From the NCBI GenBank assembly GCA_964640945.1, contig CAZXIV010000022.1:1-15775 (forward strand): a stretch of 15,775 nt of DNA, in the 5' to 3' direction. Positions 1 to 6,245 of the stretch are shown one piece after another (position 1 is the stretch's first letter; each line of letters begins with the position of its first letter). Under the pieces are notes generated by a model, which was not told the DNA's origin, did no database searches, and worked only from the letters and a program-made list of their open reading frames with translations. Origin of the DNA: JAGOUB01 sp964640945. Its GTDB lineage: Bacteria; Patescibacteriota; Gracilibacteria; Peribacterales; Peribacteraceae. The translations under genes and the position numbers were made by a program.

Positions 1-22
1 AGGCTTGGCTCGCAGTCCCTTA

Positions 23-59
23 GGGAGGTACTTTTTGTCGCGCACAAAAAGTACCTCTC
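23..59. repeat. Long perfect inverted repeat (stem-loop)
   Basis: GAGGTACTTTTTGT (25-38) is an exact reverse complement of 44-57, with a five-base loop CGCGC. One G.T and one G-C pair extend the stem to 23-59. A second small inverted repeat, TCTGC-AAT-GCAGA, follows at 61-73. The T run lies inside the left arm and no T tract follows the right arm, so this does not look like an intrinsic terminator in either direction. It could be a dispersed palindromic element, an mRNA 3'-end stabilising hairpin of an upstream gene, or a protein binding site; one copy in this window cannot decide. Confidence 0.75.
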
Positions 60-152
60 GTCTGCAATGCAGACACTCAGGTTATCCTGCAAAAAATGGA
101 AATCAGAAATTGGCACCTGCTTAAGAAAATGACAACAACAACCCCCAGAGCG

Positions 153-158
153 TACTAT
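153..158 (+). promoter_or_regulatory. Putative -10 box of the pilin operon
   Basis: TACTAT lies 8 nt before the GTG start at 167. ATGACA at 129-134 (5 of 6 to TTGACA) sits 18 nt upstream and could be the -35 element. A transcript from here would begin at or within a few bases of the start codon, and no Shine-Dalgarno sequence is visible. The call gains weight because several other genes in the window show the same arrangement. Confidence 0.35.
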
Positions 159-166
159 CAAATACC

Positions 167-1681
167 GTGAGGACCCTCCCTTCTCTCCGGACTGATCGCG
201 ACGGCTTTTTATTAATGGAAGGCCTCTTAGGCATCGTCCTGTTCGTCATCTTCGTGAGCGCAGTGGCGATGACGTTCATCGTGGCGCAGGACATGACGCT
301 CAACTCCGGCGACACGGCCCGCGCGAACTTCCTGACCGAGCAGGCATTGGAGGTGGCAGCGAGCATCCGCGACAAGTCATTCTCCTCATTAAGCGTCGGC
401 ACACATGGCTTCGGCAAGCAGGCGGGGCAGTGGCGATTCACCGGCACAGCTACCACTTCGACCGGTGGCTTTACCACCAGCCTGGCCGTCTCCAGCCTGG
501 CGGCCGACGCGGTGCGTGCCACGGCCACGACCGTTTGGACGAGCCGGCGCGGCGGGACCGGGACCGTCACGCTTATTCAAGATTTCGTCGATTGGGAAAA
601 GACTGTCGGTGCCGCCGGCAACTGCGCCACCCTGACCACAATCGGCACGGCGGTTGAGACCGGTACACCGCTCTTCAACCGCGCCGCGCGCCAGGGTGAG
701 ACACTCTTTGTAACCAGCGAGACGTCGGCGGGCGGCGCCGGCCTGTATCTTTTTAACTTGGCGAACGAAGCGAGCCCCGCACGACTAGCCGCCAGCTTTC
801 ACCTGGGCGCGGGCGGCCACGACCTAGCCCTGGTGGGATCGGTGCTGCTGGTCCTCACGGATGATCCGGCCGCCGAGGTGAAGGTCTACAACGTGAGCAC
901 CCCCTCAAGCTTTAGCGCGAGCGCGCTGCTCACGAGCTACAACCTTCCCGGCAGCGCTCGCGGACGAAGTCTGCTCGTGCAAGCGATCGGCCCGGCCCTG
1001 GAGACAATCGTGCTCGTGGGCGCGGCCGACGATGCGAGCGAAGACCAACTGCTGGCGCTGCGACTGCACCAGACGCTCGACGCCAATGGCTTGCCAGTGA
1101 CCGCAAGCTTCGAGTTGGCCGGCAGCCGGCACGACGCGGGTGGCGCCGTCACCGGCCTAGCGACGGTCTCGCCCTACCTTGTCTACGCCAGCGATAGTAT
1201 GAATACCTCGGAACTGCGGACATTCTCACTTGCCGACAACGGCAGCGCCGTGACCATGGCCATCGCAACCGGGACGGGCGCCAACGCGACGGATATCCAA
1301 GATGGCCAGGCCGTGGCCGTGGCGGGGACGGGTGCGCTGCTCGGGCGTGCCAACGGCGCGGCCATCGAAGAGTTGTTGCTCTACCCGCTAAGCCTGACGG
1401 GCGCGCCCTCGGCGAGTACCGGCCCCTGGGTGCACGAGATTGGCGGCAGCGTGAACGGGCTCGCCATGGACCTGCCGGGCAGCTGCGCCTTCGCGGCCAC
1501 GGGCAACCCCACCAAGGAGCTCATCATGCTGAGCCCGAGCGTGCTCAAGGCTGGCGGCTCGCCGGAGCGCGCCACCTATAACGCCACCACCGGCGACGGG
1601 CGCGGTGTAACGTACGACTTCGCCAATAACCGCGTCTATCTCCTGACGAATAGCGCCCTCCATATTTTCCGCCCCGCTTGA
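167..1681 (+). CDS. Large pseudopilin with C-terminal beta-propeller-like domain
   Basis: This 504-residue protein begins with a class III prepilin leader: 13 residues ending in Gly13, then mature Phe14, Glu18 as the fifth mature residue, and a hydrophobic helix to about residue 40. Residues 14 to about 147 look like a minor pilin or pseudopilin domain. The rest (about 152-504) is a long beta-rich region with repeated strands followed by small turns, such as LYLFNL, EVKVYNV, QLLALRL and ELRTFSL, which resembles LVIVD or YncE-like propeller blades. Only two cysteines are seen there, Cys153 and Cys440, placed so that they could close the propeller; that is inference. Typical pseudopilins have 120-200 residues, so this is a fusion. 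The prepilin peptidase would process it at the membrane. A tip or adhesive role, by analogy with propeller-bearing PilY1, is a guess. The start is GTG without a Shine-Dalgarno sequence; the stop overlaps the next start. Confidence 0.8.
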   Translation: MRTLPSLRTDRDGFLLMEGLLGIVLFVIFVSAVAMTFIVAQDMTLNSGDTARANFLTEQALEVAASIRDKSFSSLSVGTHGFGKQAGQWRFTGTATTSTGGFTTSLAVSSLAADAVRATATTVWTSRRGGTGTVTLIQDFVDWEKTVGAAGNCATLTTIGTAVETGTPLFNRAARQGETLFVTSETSAGGAGLYLFNLANEASPARLAASFHLGAGGHDLALVGSVLLVLTDDPAAEVKVYNVSTPSSFSASALLTSYNLPGSARGRSLLVQAIGPALETIVLVGAADDASEDQLLALRLHQTLDANGLPVTASFELAGSRHDAGGAVTGLATVSPYLVYASDSMNTSELRTFSLADNGSAVTMAIATGTGANATDIQDGQAVAVAGTGALLGRANGAAIEELLLYPLSLTGAPSASTGPWVHEIGGSVNGLAMDLPGSCAFAATGNPTKELIMLSPSVLKAGGSPERATYNATTGDGRGVTYDFANNRVYLLTNSALHIFRPA

Positions 1682-2100
1682 CCGCTCTCCGCTCCCATCC
1701 CGGCTATGTCTTTCTGATCACCATCCTGATGATCGGCGCGTTGGCGGCCAGCTTGGTGGCGACGGTGCTCCTGCTCTCCACGAGCTGGAGCCGCGACGTG
1801 ATTACGCTCAAGGACGGCTCGCAAGCGCTGGCTCGGGCACGATCGTGCGCCGAGCGGACCATCTTGCGGCTGCGCCAGGACCTGAGCTACGCCGGCAATG
1901 AGGACCTGGAGGTGGCCGGTGGCGACTGCCACGTGGGTAGCGTTGGCGGCAGCGGTCAATGGAACCGCACGATCTGCGTGACAGGCGAAGCGGGCGACTC
2001 AGTGCGCCGCTTGGAGATTGCACTGGCGGCCGTCGTGCCCGCTGTCCTGATAACGAGCTGGCAGGAGGTGCCCGACTTTAGTCTCTGCAGCGGCCAATGA
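1678..2100 (+). CDS. Small pseudopilin lacking Glu5 (PilX/GspK-like N-terminus)
   Basis: A 140-residue prepilin-like protein with a 9-residue leader ending in Gly9, then a hydrophobic segment from Tyr10 to about residue 34. The fifth mature residue is Ile14, not Glu; lack of Glu5 is known for GspK-type tip pseudopilins. A central ARSCAERTILRLRQDL helix (52-69) and Cys84 and Cys100 follow; to my memory this pattern recurs in pilin-like proteins of Patescibacteria. The start is a TTG that shares the bases TTGA with the stop of the upstream gene. No other in-frame start lies before the hydrophobic segment, so the TTG is well supported and implies translational coupling. The stop in turn overlaps the next gene's ATG as ATGA. 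It is probably part of a pilus-tip or priming complex with its two neighbours. Confidence 0.75.
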   Translation: MTALRSHPGYVFLITILMIGALAASLVATVLLLSTSWSRDVITLKDGSQALARARSCAERTILRLRQDLSYAGNEDLEVAGGDCHVGSVGGSGQWNRTICVTGEAGDSVRRLEIALAAVVPAVLITSWQEVPDFSLCSGQ

Positions 2101-2732
2101 AACAGCTCCGCACCCACGCCGGCCTGACTCTCATCGAGCTGCTCATCTTTCTGGGCCTTACGAGTGCCGTCTCGGTCTCGGTGTTGTTCTTTATGATCTC
2201 GGCGCAGGAGGGCAATGCCCGCGCGCAGGCACTGCTCGAACTTGAGCGAAGCGGGGCGGCCTTGCTGCAATCGTTCACGTACCATGTGCGCCGCTCCGAG
2301 CGCATCCTCAGTCCCACACTCGGCGGTTCGGGCCGCGTGCTCGCCCTACAGACGGCGACGGCGGAAACGGACCCAACTCTGATCGGCCAGCAGGGGAGCG
2401 GGATAGTGATCATCGAACGCGACATGGCCTACGACCTGATTGGTGGGGGCGACGTGACAGTGGTGGCGCTGGTGTTTTCGAACACTTCCCCCGATGCGCT
2501 CCATCCCAGCGCCGAATTGTCGGTGACCCTCGCGCGGCGACCGTCGACGCCGACGGCGGAAACGCTAGTGCGGACATTCATCGTCTCGGCGACCGCTTTT
2601 CCGGCTGATATCCCGCAGGGCAACGCTTGCGGCTGTAACCCGCCAAACTGCGCTACGCCCAACTCGCTACAGTGGCAGGCTTGCCTCGACGGCACCTGCC
2701 AACCTCTTACGGAGACGTTCGTTTGCCCGTAA
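2097..2732 (+). CDS. Cys-rich minor pseudopilin (PilW/GspJ-like)
   Basis: A 211-residue protein with a 9-residue prepilin leader ending in Gly9, Leu10 as the first mature residue, Glu14 at mature position five, and a hydrophobic helix to about residue 36. The length and layout suit a PilW/GspJ-type minor pseudopilin. The globular part contains beta-rich stretches (VLALQTATAE, GIVIIERD, VTVVALVF). The C-terminal tail (178-210) holds six cysteines at 178, 180, 185, 196, 201 and 210 and could form three disulfides or a small metal site. The ATG overlaps the preceding stop (ATGA), so the gene is the third member of a coupled operon. The next pilin lies 149 bp further on with its own possible promoter. 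Confidence 0.78.
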   Translation: MKQLRTHAGLTLIELLIFLGLTSAVSVSVLFFMISAQEGNARAQALLELERSGAALLQSFTYHVRRSERILSPTLGGSGRVLALQTATAETDPTLIGQQGSGIVIIERDMAYDLIGGGDVTVVALVFSNTSPDALHPSAELSVTLARRPSTPTAETLVRTFIVSATAFPADIPQGNACGCNPPNCATPNSLQWQACLDGTCQPLTETFVCP

Positions 2733-2816
2733 GAAAGCAACAATGGCTTTTACAAGGGGTCATGTCGGAGAGAAGTGGTCAAGGCAAAGCAGGCGACCGG
2801 CTCTATTGCGCTGCTT

Positions 2817-2822
2817 TATACT
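2817..2822 (+). promoter_or_regulatory. Putative -10 box upstream of the first major-type pilin
   Basis: TATACT matches the -10 consensus at 5 of 6 positions and lies 59 nt before the ATG at 2882, in a 149-bp gap with no gene. No good -35 element is seen (GCGACC at 2793-2798, spacer 18, is 3 of 6). A short inverted repeat, AGATCC-GGTTCT-GGATCT at 2837-2854, would lie in the leader. The pilin could also be read through from the operon upstream, since no terminator is seen in the gap. Confidence 0.3.
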
Positions 2823-2881
2823 CACCTCCGGTTTCAAGATCCGGTTCTGGATCTGCCTTTATCCCCTCCCTACCCCTACAC

Positions 2882-3328
2882 ATGGCTCTTCGCGCCTCCC
2901 GATCGGGCTTCACCCTGATCGAACTCCTCCTGGTTATCGGTATTATCGCCATCCTCGCTTCGATCGTTATTGTCGCCATTAACCCGACCAAGCAGATCGG
3001 TGACGCCAACAACGCCCGCCGCCGCAGCGACGTTAACACGATCCTCGGGGCTGTGTACCAGTACTACGTCGACAACAACGCTCTCCCGACGGATATCACG
3101 ACGACGGCCAAATCCATCTGTCTCACAGGTGCCGTCTCCTGCGTGAACGGCGTGAACCTCACCGTCCTGACGACGAGCGGCAAGTACCTCGTCCGCATCC
3201 CCTACGATCCGTTGGCCGTCACGACGGGCACCGGCACGCTCTACACAATCGTGAAGGACGCCAACAACCGCCTGACGGTTTCCGCTCCCTCGGCTGAGCA
3301 GGGCGCCACGATCTCGGTCACTCGCTAA
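2882..3328 (+). CDS. Type IV pilin, major-pilin type (paralogue 1)
   Basis: A 148-residue prepilin with a 9-residue leader ending in Gly9, mature Phe10, Glu14 and the classic FTLIELLLVIGIIAIL start of the pilin helix. The following part (NPTKQIGDANNARRRSDVNT, 34-53) and the YQYYVDNNALP stretch are typical, in my memory, of the abundant short pilins of Patescibacteria. Cys80 and Cys87 form a likely disulfide. I chose the ATG at 2882 because longer in-frame readings add sequence that overlaps the upstream gene and displaces the leader peptide from the N-terminus. The bases before the ATG are C-rich and carry no Shine-Dalgarno sequence. A strong terminator follows 38 bp after the stop. About the C-terminal half is closely similar to the pilin at 3406-3921, so the two are paralogues. 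Confidence 0.88.
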   Translation: MALRASRSGFTLIELLLVIGIIAILASIVIVAINPTKQIGDANNARRRSDVNTILGAVYQYYVDNNALPTDITTTAKSICLTGAVSCVNGVNLTVLTTSGKYLVRIPYDPLAVTTGTGTLYTIVKDANNRLTVSAPSAEQGATISVTR

Positions 3329-3365
3329 GCGACCAAACCGCTCTTTTCGTTCTTTCGTCCAGAAG

Positions 3366-3394
3366 ACCCCCCGGGCAACCGGGGGGTTTTTGTT
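3366..3394 (+). terminator. Strong intrinsic terminator
   Basis: The stem ACCCCCCGG (3366-3374) pairs perfectly with 3379-3387 around a GCAA tetraloop of the GNRA type, and is followed by TTTTTGTT. It lies after the pilin at 2882-3328 and directly before the second pilin gene, so it separates the expression of the two paralogues. Confidence 0.95.
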
Positions 3395-3399
3395 AGACT
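3394..3399 (+). promoter_or_regulatory. Putative -10 box before the second pilin
   Basis: TAGACT (4 of 6 to TATAAT) lies 6 nt before the ATG at 3406 and immediately after the terminator T tract. A -35 element would have to fall inside the terminator stem and none is recognisable. The spacing would give a leaderless transcript, matching other genes here. Confidence 0.35.
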
Positions 3400-3413
3400 C
3401 GGCGCATGCGCCG
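3400..3413. repeat. Palindrome centred on a start codon
   Basis: CGGCGCATGCGCCG is a perfect 14-bp palindrome whose centre is the ATG at 3406. In DNA it could be an operator just downstream of the -10-like box; in RNA it could not form a stable hairpin because the loop would be too small. Confidence 0.6.
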
Positions 3414-3921
3414 TACTGCCTACCCCCGTCTCCGTTCGTCTGTGCTCGATCGTTCGCGCGGATCGGGACAAGCGTCGCCCGGACTTCGCCGCGGTTTTAC
3501 ACTCATTGAGATACTGATCGTCATTGGCATTATCGCCATCCTGACGGGCATTGTGATGGGGGCGGTAAACCCGGCGCGCATGTTGGCGCAAGCGCGCAAC
3601 ACCGCCCGCTGGAGCGGGGCCGAGGCCATCCTGACGGCTCTTAATCAGTACGCCATCGGCCACAGCGGCGGCCTACCCAGCGGCATTCCCACCGACGGAC
3701 CGAAGGGCATTTGTCGTAGCGGAGCGCTGACCTGCGTGAACGGCGTCGACCTGAGCGCGCTGACACAAAACGGCGCCTACCTCGTAGCGCTGCCCGTGGA
3801 CCCTCAAGCCCCGCTGGTAGGTACAGGAACGCTCTATACAGTGGTTTTTAGCTCCGGCTCGCGTCTGACCGTGGCGGCGCCCAACGCCGAGCTGGAAGAG
3901 GTGATCAGTCTGACCCGCTGA
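3406..3921 (+). CDS. Type IV pilin, paralogue 2, with long leader peptide
   Basis: A 171-residue prepilin with an unusually long 30-residue, Arg-rich leader ending in Gly30, then mature Phe31, Glu35 and the helix FTLIEILIVIGIIAILTG. The C-terminal half matches the pilin at 2882-3328: both have CVNGV(N/D)L, GTGTLYT(I/V)V, LTV(S/A)AP and a final IS(V/L)TR, and the cysteine pair has the same spacing (Cys103 and Cys110). The two probably arose by tandem duplication. The mature part is about as long as its paralogue, so the extra length is the leader. An in-frame GTG at 3442 would shorten the leader to 18 residues, but the ATG is preceded by a -10-like box at the expected distance. It could be a second pilus subunit, a regulated variant or a minor component. 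Confidence 0.85.
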   Translation: MRRTAYPRLRSSVLDRSRGSGQASPGLRRGFTLIEILIVIGIIAILTGIVMGAVNPARMLAQARNTARWSGAEAILTALNQYAIGHSGGLPSGIPTDGPKGICRSGALTCVNGVDLSALTQNGAYLVALPVDPQAPLVGTGTLYTVVFSSGSRLTVAAPNAELEEVISLTR

Positions 3922-3933
3922 CCACCAGAAAGC

Positions 3934-3963
3934 TTGAACAAATCGCCTGTTTTCGGCTATAAT
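3934..3963 (+). promoter_or_regulatory. Promoter of the histidine kinase gene
   Basis: A perfect TATAAT at 3958-3963 is preceded by TTGAAC at 3934-3939 with an 18-nt spacer (4 of 6 to TTGACA). Transcription would begin near 3970, only about 8 nt before the ATG at 3978, so the AGAGGA at 3965-3970 would mostly lie outside the transcript even though it is well spaced to act as a Shine-Dalgarno sequence. This is the clearest promoter in the window. Confidence 0.7.
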
Positions 3964-3979
3964 GAGAGGAAACTCTCAT
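3962..3979. repeat. Inverted repeat between -10 box and start codon
   Basis: ATGAGAG-GAAA-CTCTCAT gives a 7-bp perfect stem with a GAAA tetraloop. It begins inside the -10 box and ends inside the ATG of the kinase gene. It could be an operator for a dimeric repressor or, if transcribed from further upstream, a hairpin that hides the AGAGGA and the start codon. Confidence 0.6.
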
Positions 3980-6215
3980 GCCGACACCCACCCCACCCAC
4001 CGTCACCCCTATCCGGCTGACCACCAGCCTGGCCAAACGCGCGGCGCTCGATTTCTTCCTGCTCGCATTCTTCATTGTCGCCAGCCTGTCGGTGGTGGCG
4101 TTCGCCGTGAGTGAGCAGTTGCTGGAGCGCCACCAGATGGTGCAACTACAGCAAGCGGCCGGCCTGACGGAGGACCTGGTGACGCGCTCACTCAATTCCG
4201 CCCGTGAACGCGGCCGCCTCTTGGCCCGCGACCCGCAGGCGGTGGCCATGAGCCGGGGCGAAGCCCCCAGCGGGACCGCCGAGCGCTGGCTGCTCGAGCT
4301 GGGACAAAATGACGACGGCCTTAAGGGACTCGCCGTATTTGACCAAACACTCATCCGCCGCGCCGGCGCGGGTACCCAGGTACCGCCGCTGGTCTCGATT
4401 CCCCGGCAGACAACGCTCCTGCCGCGCCTCGATGCTGATGGTTGGGAATGGCTCGACGTGGTGTCGCCACTCCACGCCGATGACGGCACGGTGTTGGGGG
4501 CCATCGTCCTACGCGACAGCGCGGCTACCATGCTACGACCGGTGACAGCCGCCCTGGGCTCAGCCGGCGCCACGGCGACGCTGGAACTGGCCTTCGAACA
4601 AGGTGGCAGCCTGATCCTCGTGCGTATAGGCGCGGACGGGCGCGGGCAAACGCTCGACTTGGGCGCCCCAGTCGAATCGACCCGCCAACGTCTGCCGGCT
4701 GCGGCCGGTGCCCTGGGCGAAGAGGGCACAGGACTCGGTCAAGACGAACGCGGTACGACGGTGTTAGCCGCGGTGCGCTCCATCCCGGAGCTCGGCTGGG
4801 GCCTCGCGATCCAGATCGACCGCAGTGAAGTGTTCACCGAGGTGACGCGCCTGACCGCCATTTTAGGTGGCGTCGGCGGCCTACTGCTCGTGCTGGGCGT
4901 ACTACTTTCGTCGCTCCTCAGCCGCAGCCTCACCAAGCACCTGCACGAGCTGATAGAGAAGGTCAGCCACCTCACGCCCGGCGAGTGGCAGATCGAACGG
5001 ACTATCAAGAGCGGCGACGAGATCGAACTGCTCGACCATATATTGGTAGACGTCACTGGCCGCCTGCGCGCGATCTATTCGCACCTGGAAGCAGAAGTTG
5101 AGCGCCGCACGCATGAAGCTTTGGAACTAACCGCTCTCGACCGAGCGGTGGTGGAATCGATCAACTACGGCGTAATAACAGTAGACCAGGCTCGCTGTAT
5201 CACGGCCTGCAACCCTAGCGCCGCCCGCCTCCTCCAAAGCACTCCTAACGCCATCATCGGCCAGTCCGTAGACGCCGTCCTCCGCCTGACAAGCGACGGC
5301 CAACCGCTGCCGGATAACCAAAACCCCATTCTGGAATCGATCCAGCGCCGCGAGACGACCAAATCACGCGTCAGCCAGCGCCTGTGCCTAGACCGCCCCC
5401 AGAGCGCGCCTCTACCCATCGCCCTGACGTCCGCGCCGCTGTTGGTGGGTAACCAACTCGACGGTGCCGTGGCGGTATTTGAGGATGTGACCGAAGAACG
5501 TCAGATCGACGCCATGAAGACGGAGTTTATCGACCTGGCCGGTCACCAACTGCGGACGCCCATCAGCGCGCTTCGTTGGCATATCGAACTGTTGGAAGAA
5601 GGCGCGGAGACGCTGACGGAAGAGCAGCGTCAGTCAGTGGCGGAGATGAAAACCTTGGCCGAGCGCACCGTCCGTTTGCTCAACACGCTGCTGCAGTCGG
5701 CCAAGTTGGACGAAGGCGGCATCGAGCCGAGCTGGAACGAGGTTGATCTAACGCCTCTAATGCGCGAGCTCTCCTCGGGCCTCGGGGAGCTGGCGGCCCA
5801 GTACAAAGTGGAGCAGACGCTTGAGCTGCCCTCCAGCCTAAAGCTGACTACCGATCAGACGCTCCTGTCGATTGTGATTTTCAACCTGCTGACAAACGCC
5901 ATGAAGTACTCACGGAAGGAGCAGGGCTACATGCTGGTCCAGGTGCGCGATGCCGGCGATGAAGTAGAGATTCGCATCCGCGATAACGGCATCTGCATCC
6001 CCGAGGAGGACCGCTCGCGCTTGTTTGAGAAGTTCTTCCGGGCCAAAAACGCCCGCGTGATCGACACCGACGGCAACGGGCTGGGTCTCTACATCTCACA
6101 GTCCATTCTCACCCGCCTGCAGGGCCGGATTGCGTTCGAAAGCACCACCGACAAGGGTACAACCTTCACCGTCACGCTGCCGAAGCAGCCGCATACCGGT
6201 AAGGCCGGAGCCTGA
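3978..6215 (+). CDS. Membrane sensor histidine kinase (Cache-like sensor, HAMP-like, PAS, HisKA, HATPase)
   Basis: A 745-residue two-component sensor kinase. A first membrane helix lies at about 23-45, followed by an extracytoplasmic sensor region (about 46-290) of double-Cache-like size, and a second helix at about 293-314. A HAMP-like linker (315-370), a helical stretch and a PAS-like domain (about 385-505) precede the HisKA domain, where His523 in GHQLRTP is the phospho-acceptor. The ATPase domain shows the N box (N636 and N640, NLLTNAMKYS), the G1 box DNGIC at 669-673, the F box (RLFEKFFRAK, 681-690) and the G2 box GNGLGL (699-704). The second G1 glycine is Cys673, an unusual change. No response regulator gene lies in the window, so its partner is unknown. 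Position after the pilins and before the SLH protein suggests a role in surface sensing, which is inference. It has its own promoter. Confidence 0.92.
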   Translation: MPTPTPPTVTPIRLTTSLAKRAALDFFLLAFFIVASLSVVAFAVSEQLLERHQMVQLQQAAGLTEDLVTRSLNSARERGRLLARDPQAVAMSRGEAPSGTAERWLLELGQNDDGLKGLAVFDQTLIRRAGAGTQVPPLVSIPRQTTLLPRLDADGWEWLDVVSPLHADDGTVLGAIVLRDSAATMLRPVTAALGSAGATATLELAFEQGGSLILVRIGADGRGQTLDLGAPVESTRQRLPAAAGALGEEGTGLGQDERGTTVLAAVRSIPELGWGLAIQIDRSEVFTEVTRLTAILGGVGGLLLVLGVLLSSLLSRSLTKHLHELIEKVSHLTPGEWQIERTIKSGDEIELLDHILVDVTGRLRAIYSHLEAEVERRTHEALELTALDRAVVESINYGVITVDQARCITACNPSAARLLQSTPNAIIGQSVDAVLRLTSDGQPLPDNQNPILESIQRRETTKSRVSQRLCLDRPQSAPLPIALTSAPLLVGNQLDGAVAVFEDVTEERQIDAMKTEFIDLAGHQLRTPISALRWHIELLEEGAETLTEEQRQSVAEMKTLAERTVRLLNTLLQSAKLDEGGIEPSWNEVDLTPLMRELSSGLGELAAQYKVEQTLELPSSLKLTTDQTLLSIVIFNLLTNAMKYSRKEQGYMLVQVRDAGDEVEIRIRDNGICIPEEDRSRLFEKFFRAKNARVIDTDGNGLGLYISQSILTRLQGRIAFESTTDKGTTFTVTLPKQPHTGKAGA

Positions 6216-6218
6216 GCG

Positions 6219-6236
6219 ACGTCGACGTGGTAGACT
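6219..6236 (+). promoter_or_regulatory. Putative -10 box and palindrome before the SLH gene
   Basis: TAGACT (6231-6236) lies 9 nt before the ATG at 6246; the same hexamer precedes the pilin at 3406. Upstream lies ACGTCGACGT (6219-6228), a perfect 10-bp palindrome. GTGG and CCAC flank the TAGACT box as short inverted arms (6227-6230 and 6237-6240). No -35 element is apparent. The kinase gene ends only 30 bp before the ATG, so read-through is also possible. Confidence 0.35.
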
Positions 6237-6245
6237 CCACCCACT

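Larger units (their letters stand above)
1..166. other. Intergenic region with palindrome and no supported gene
   Basis: I see no convincing gene here. One frame is open from position 1 to a TGA at 130-132, but it runs straight through the long palindrome at 23-59 and gives a peptide without recognisable features. The region holds two adjacent inverted repeats (23-59 and 61-73) and, at its right end, a -10-like box just before the GTG of the first pilin gene. The left part may be the tail of an intergenic space that begins outside the window. Confidence 0.6.

Noticed and set aside
23..59. Palindrome as an intrinsic terminator
   Set aside because: The T run is inside the left arm of the stem and no T tract follows on either strand.
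1..132. Open frame from the window start to TGA at 130-132
   Set aside because: It runs through a perfect palindrome, has no family resemblance and no start is visible; its composition looks intergenic.
121..570. Minus-strand open frame over the first pilin
   Set aside because: It is antisense to a clear prepilin with a leader peptide and shows no domain features.
2672..2881. N-terminal extension of the first major pilin
   Set aside because: It overlaps the end of the upstream pseudopilin and would place the prepilin leader about 80 residues inside the protein.
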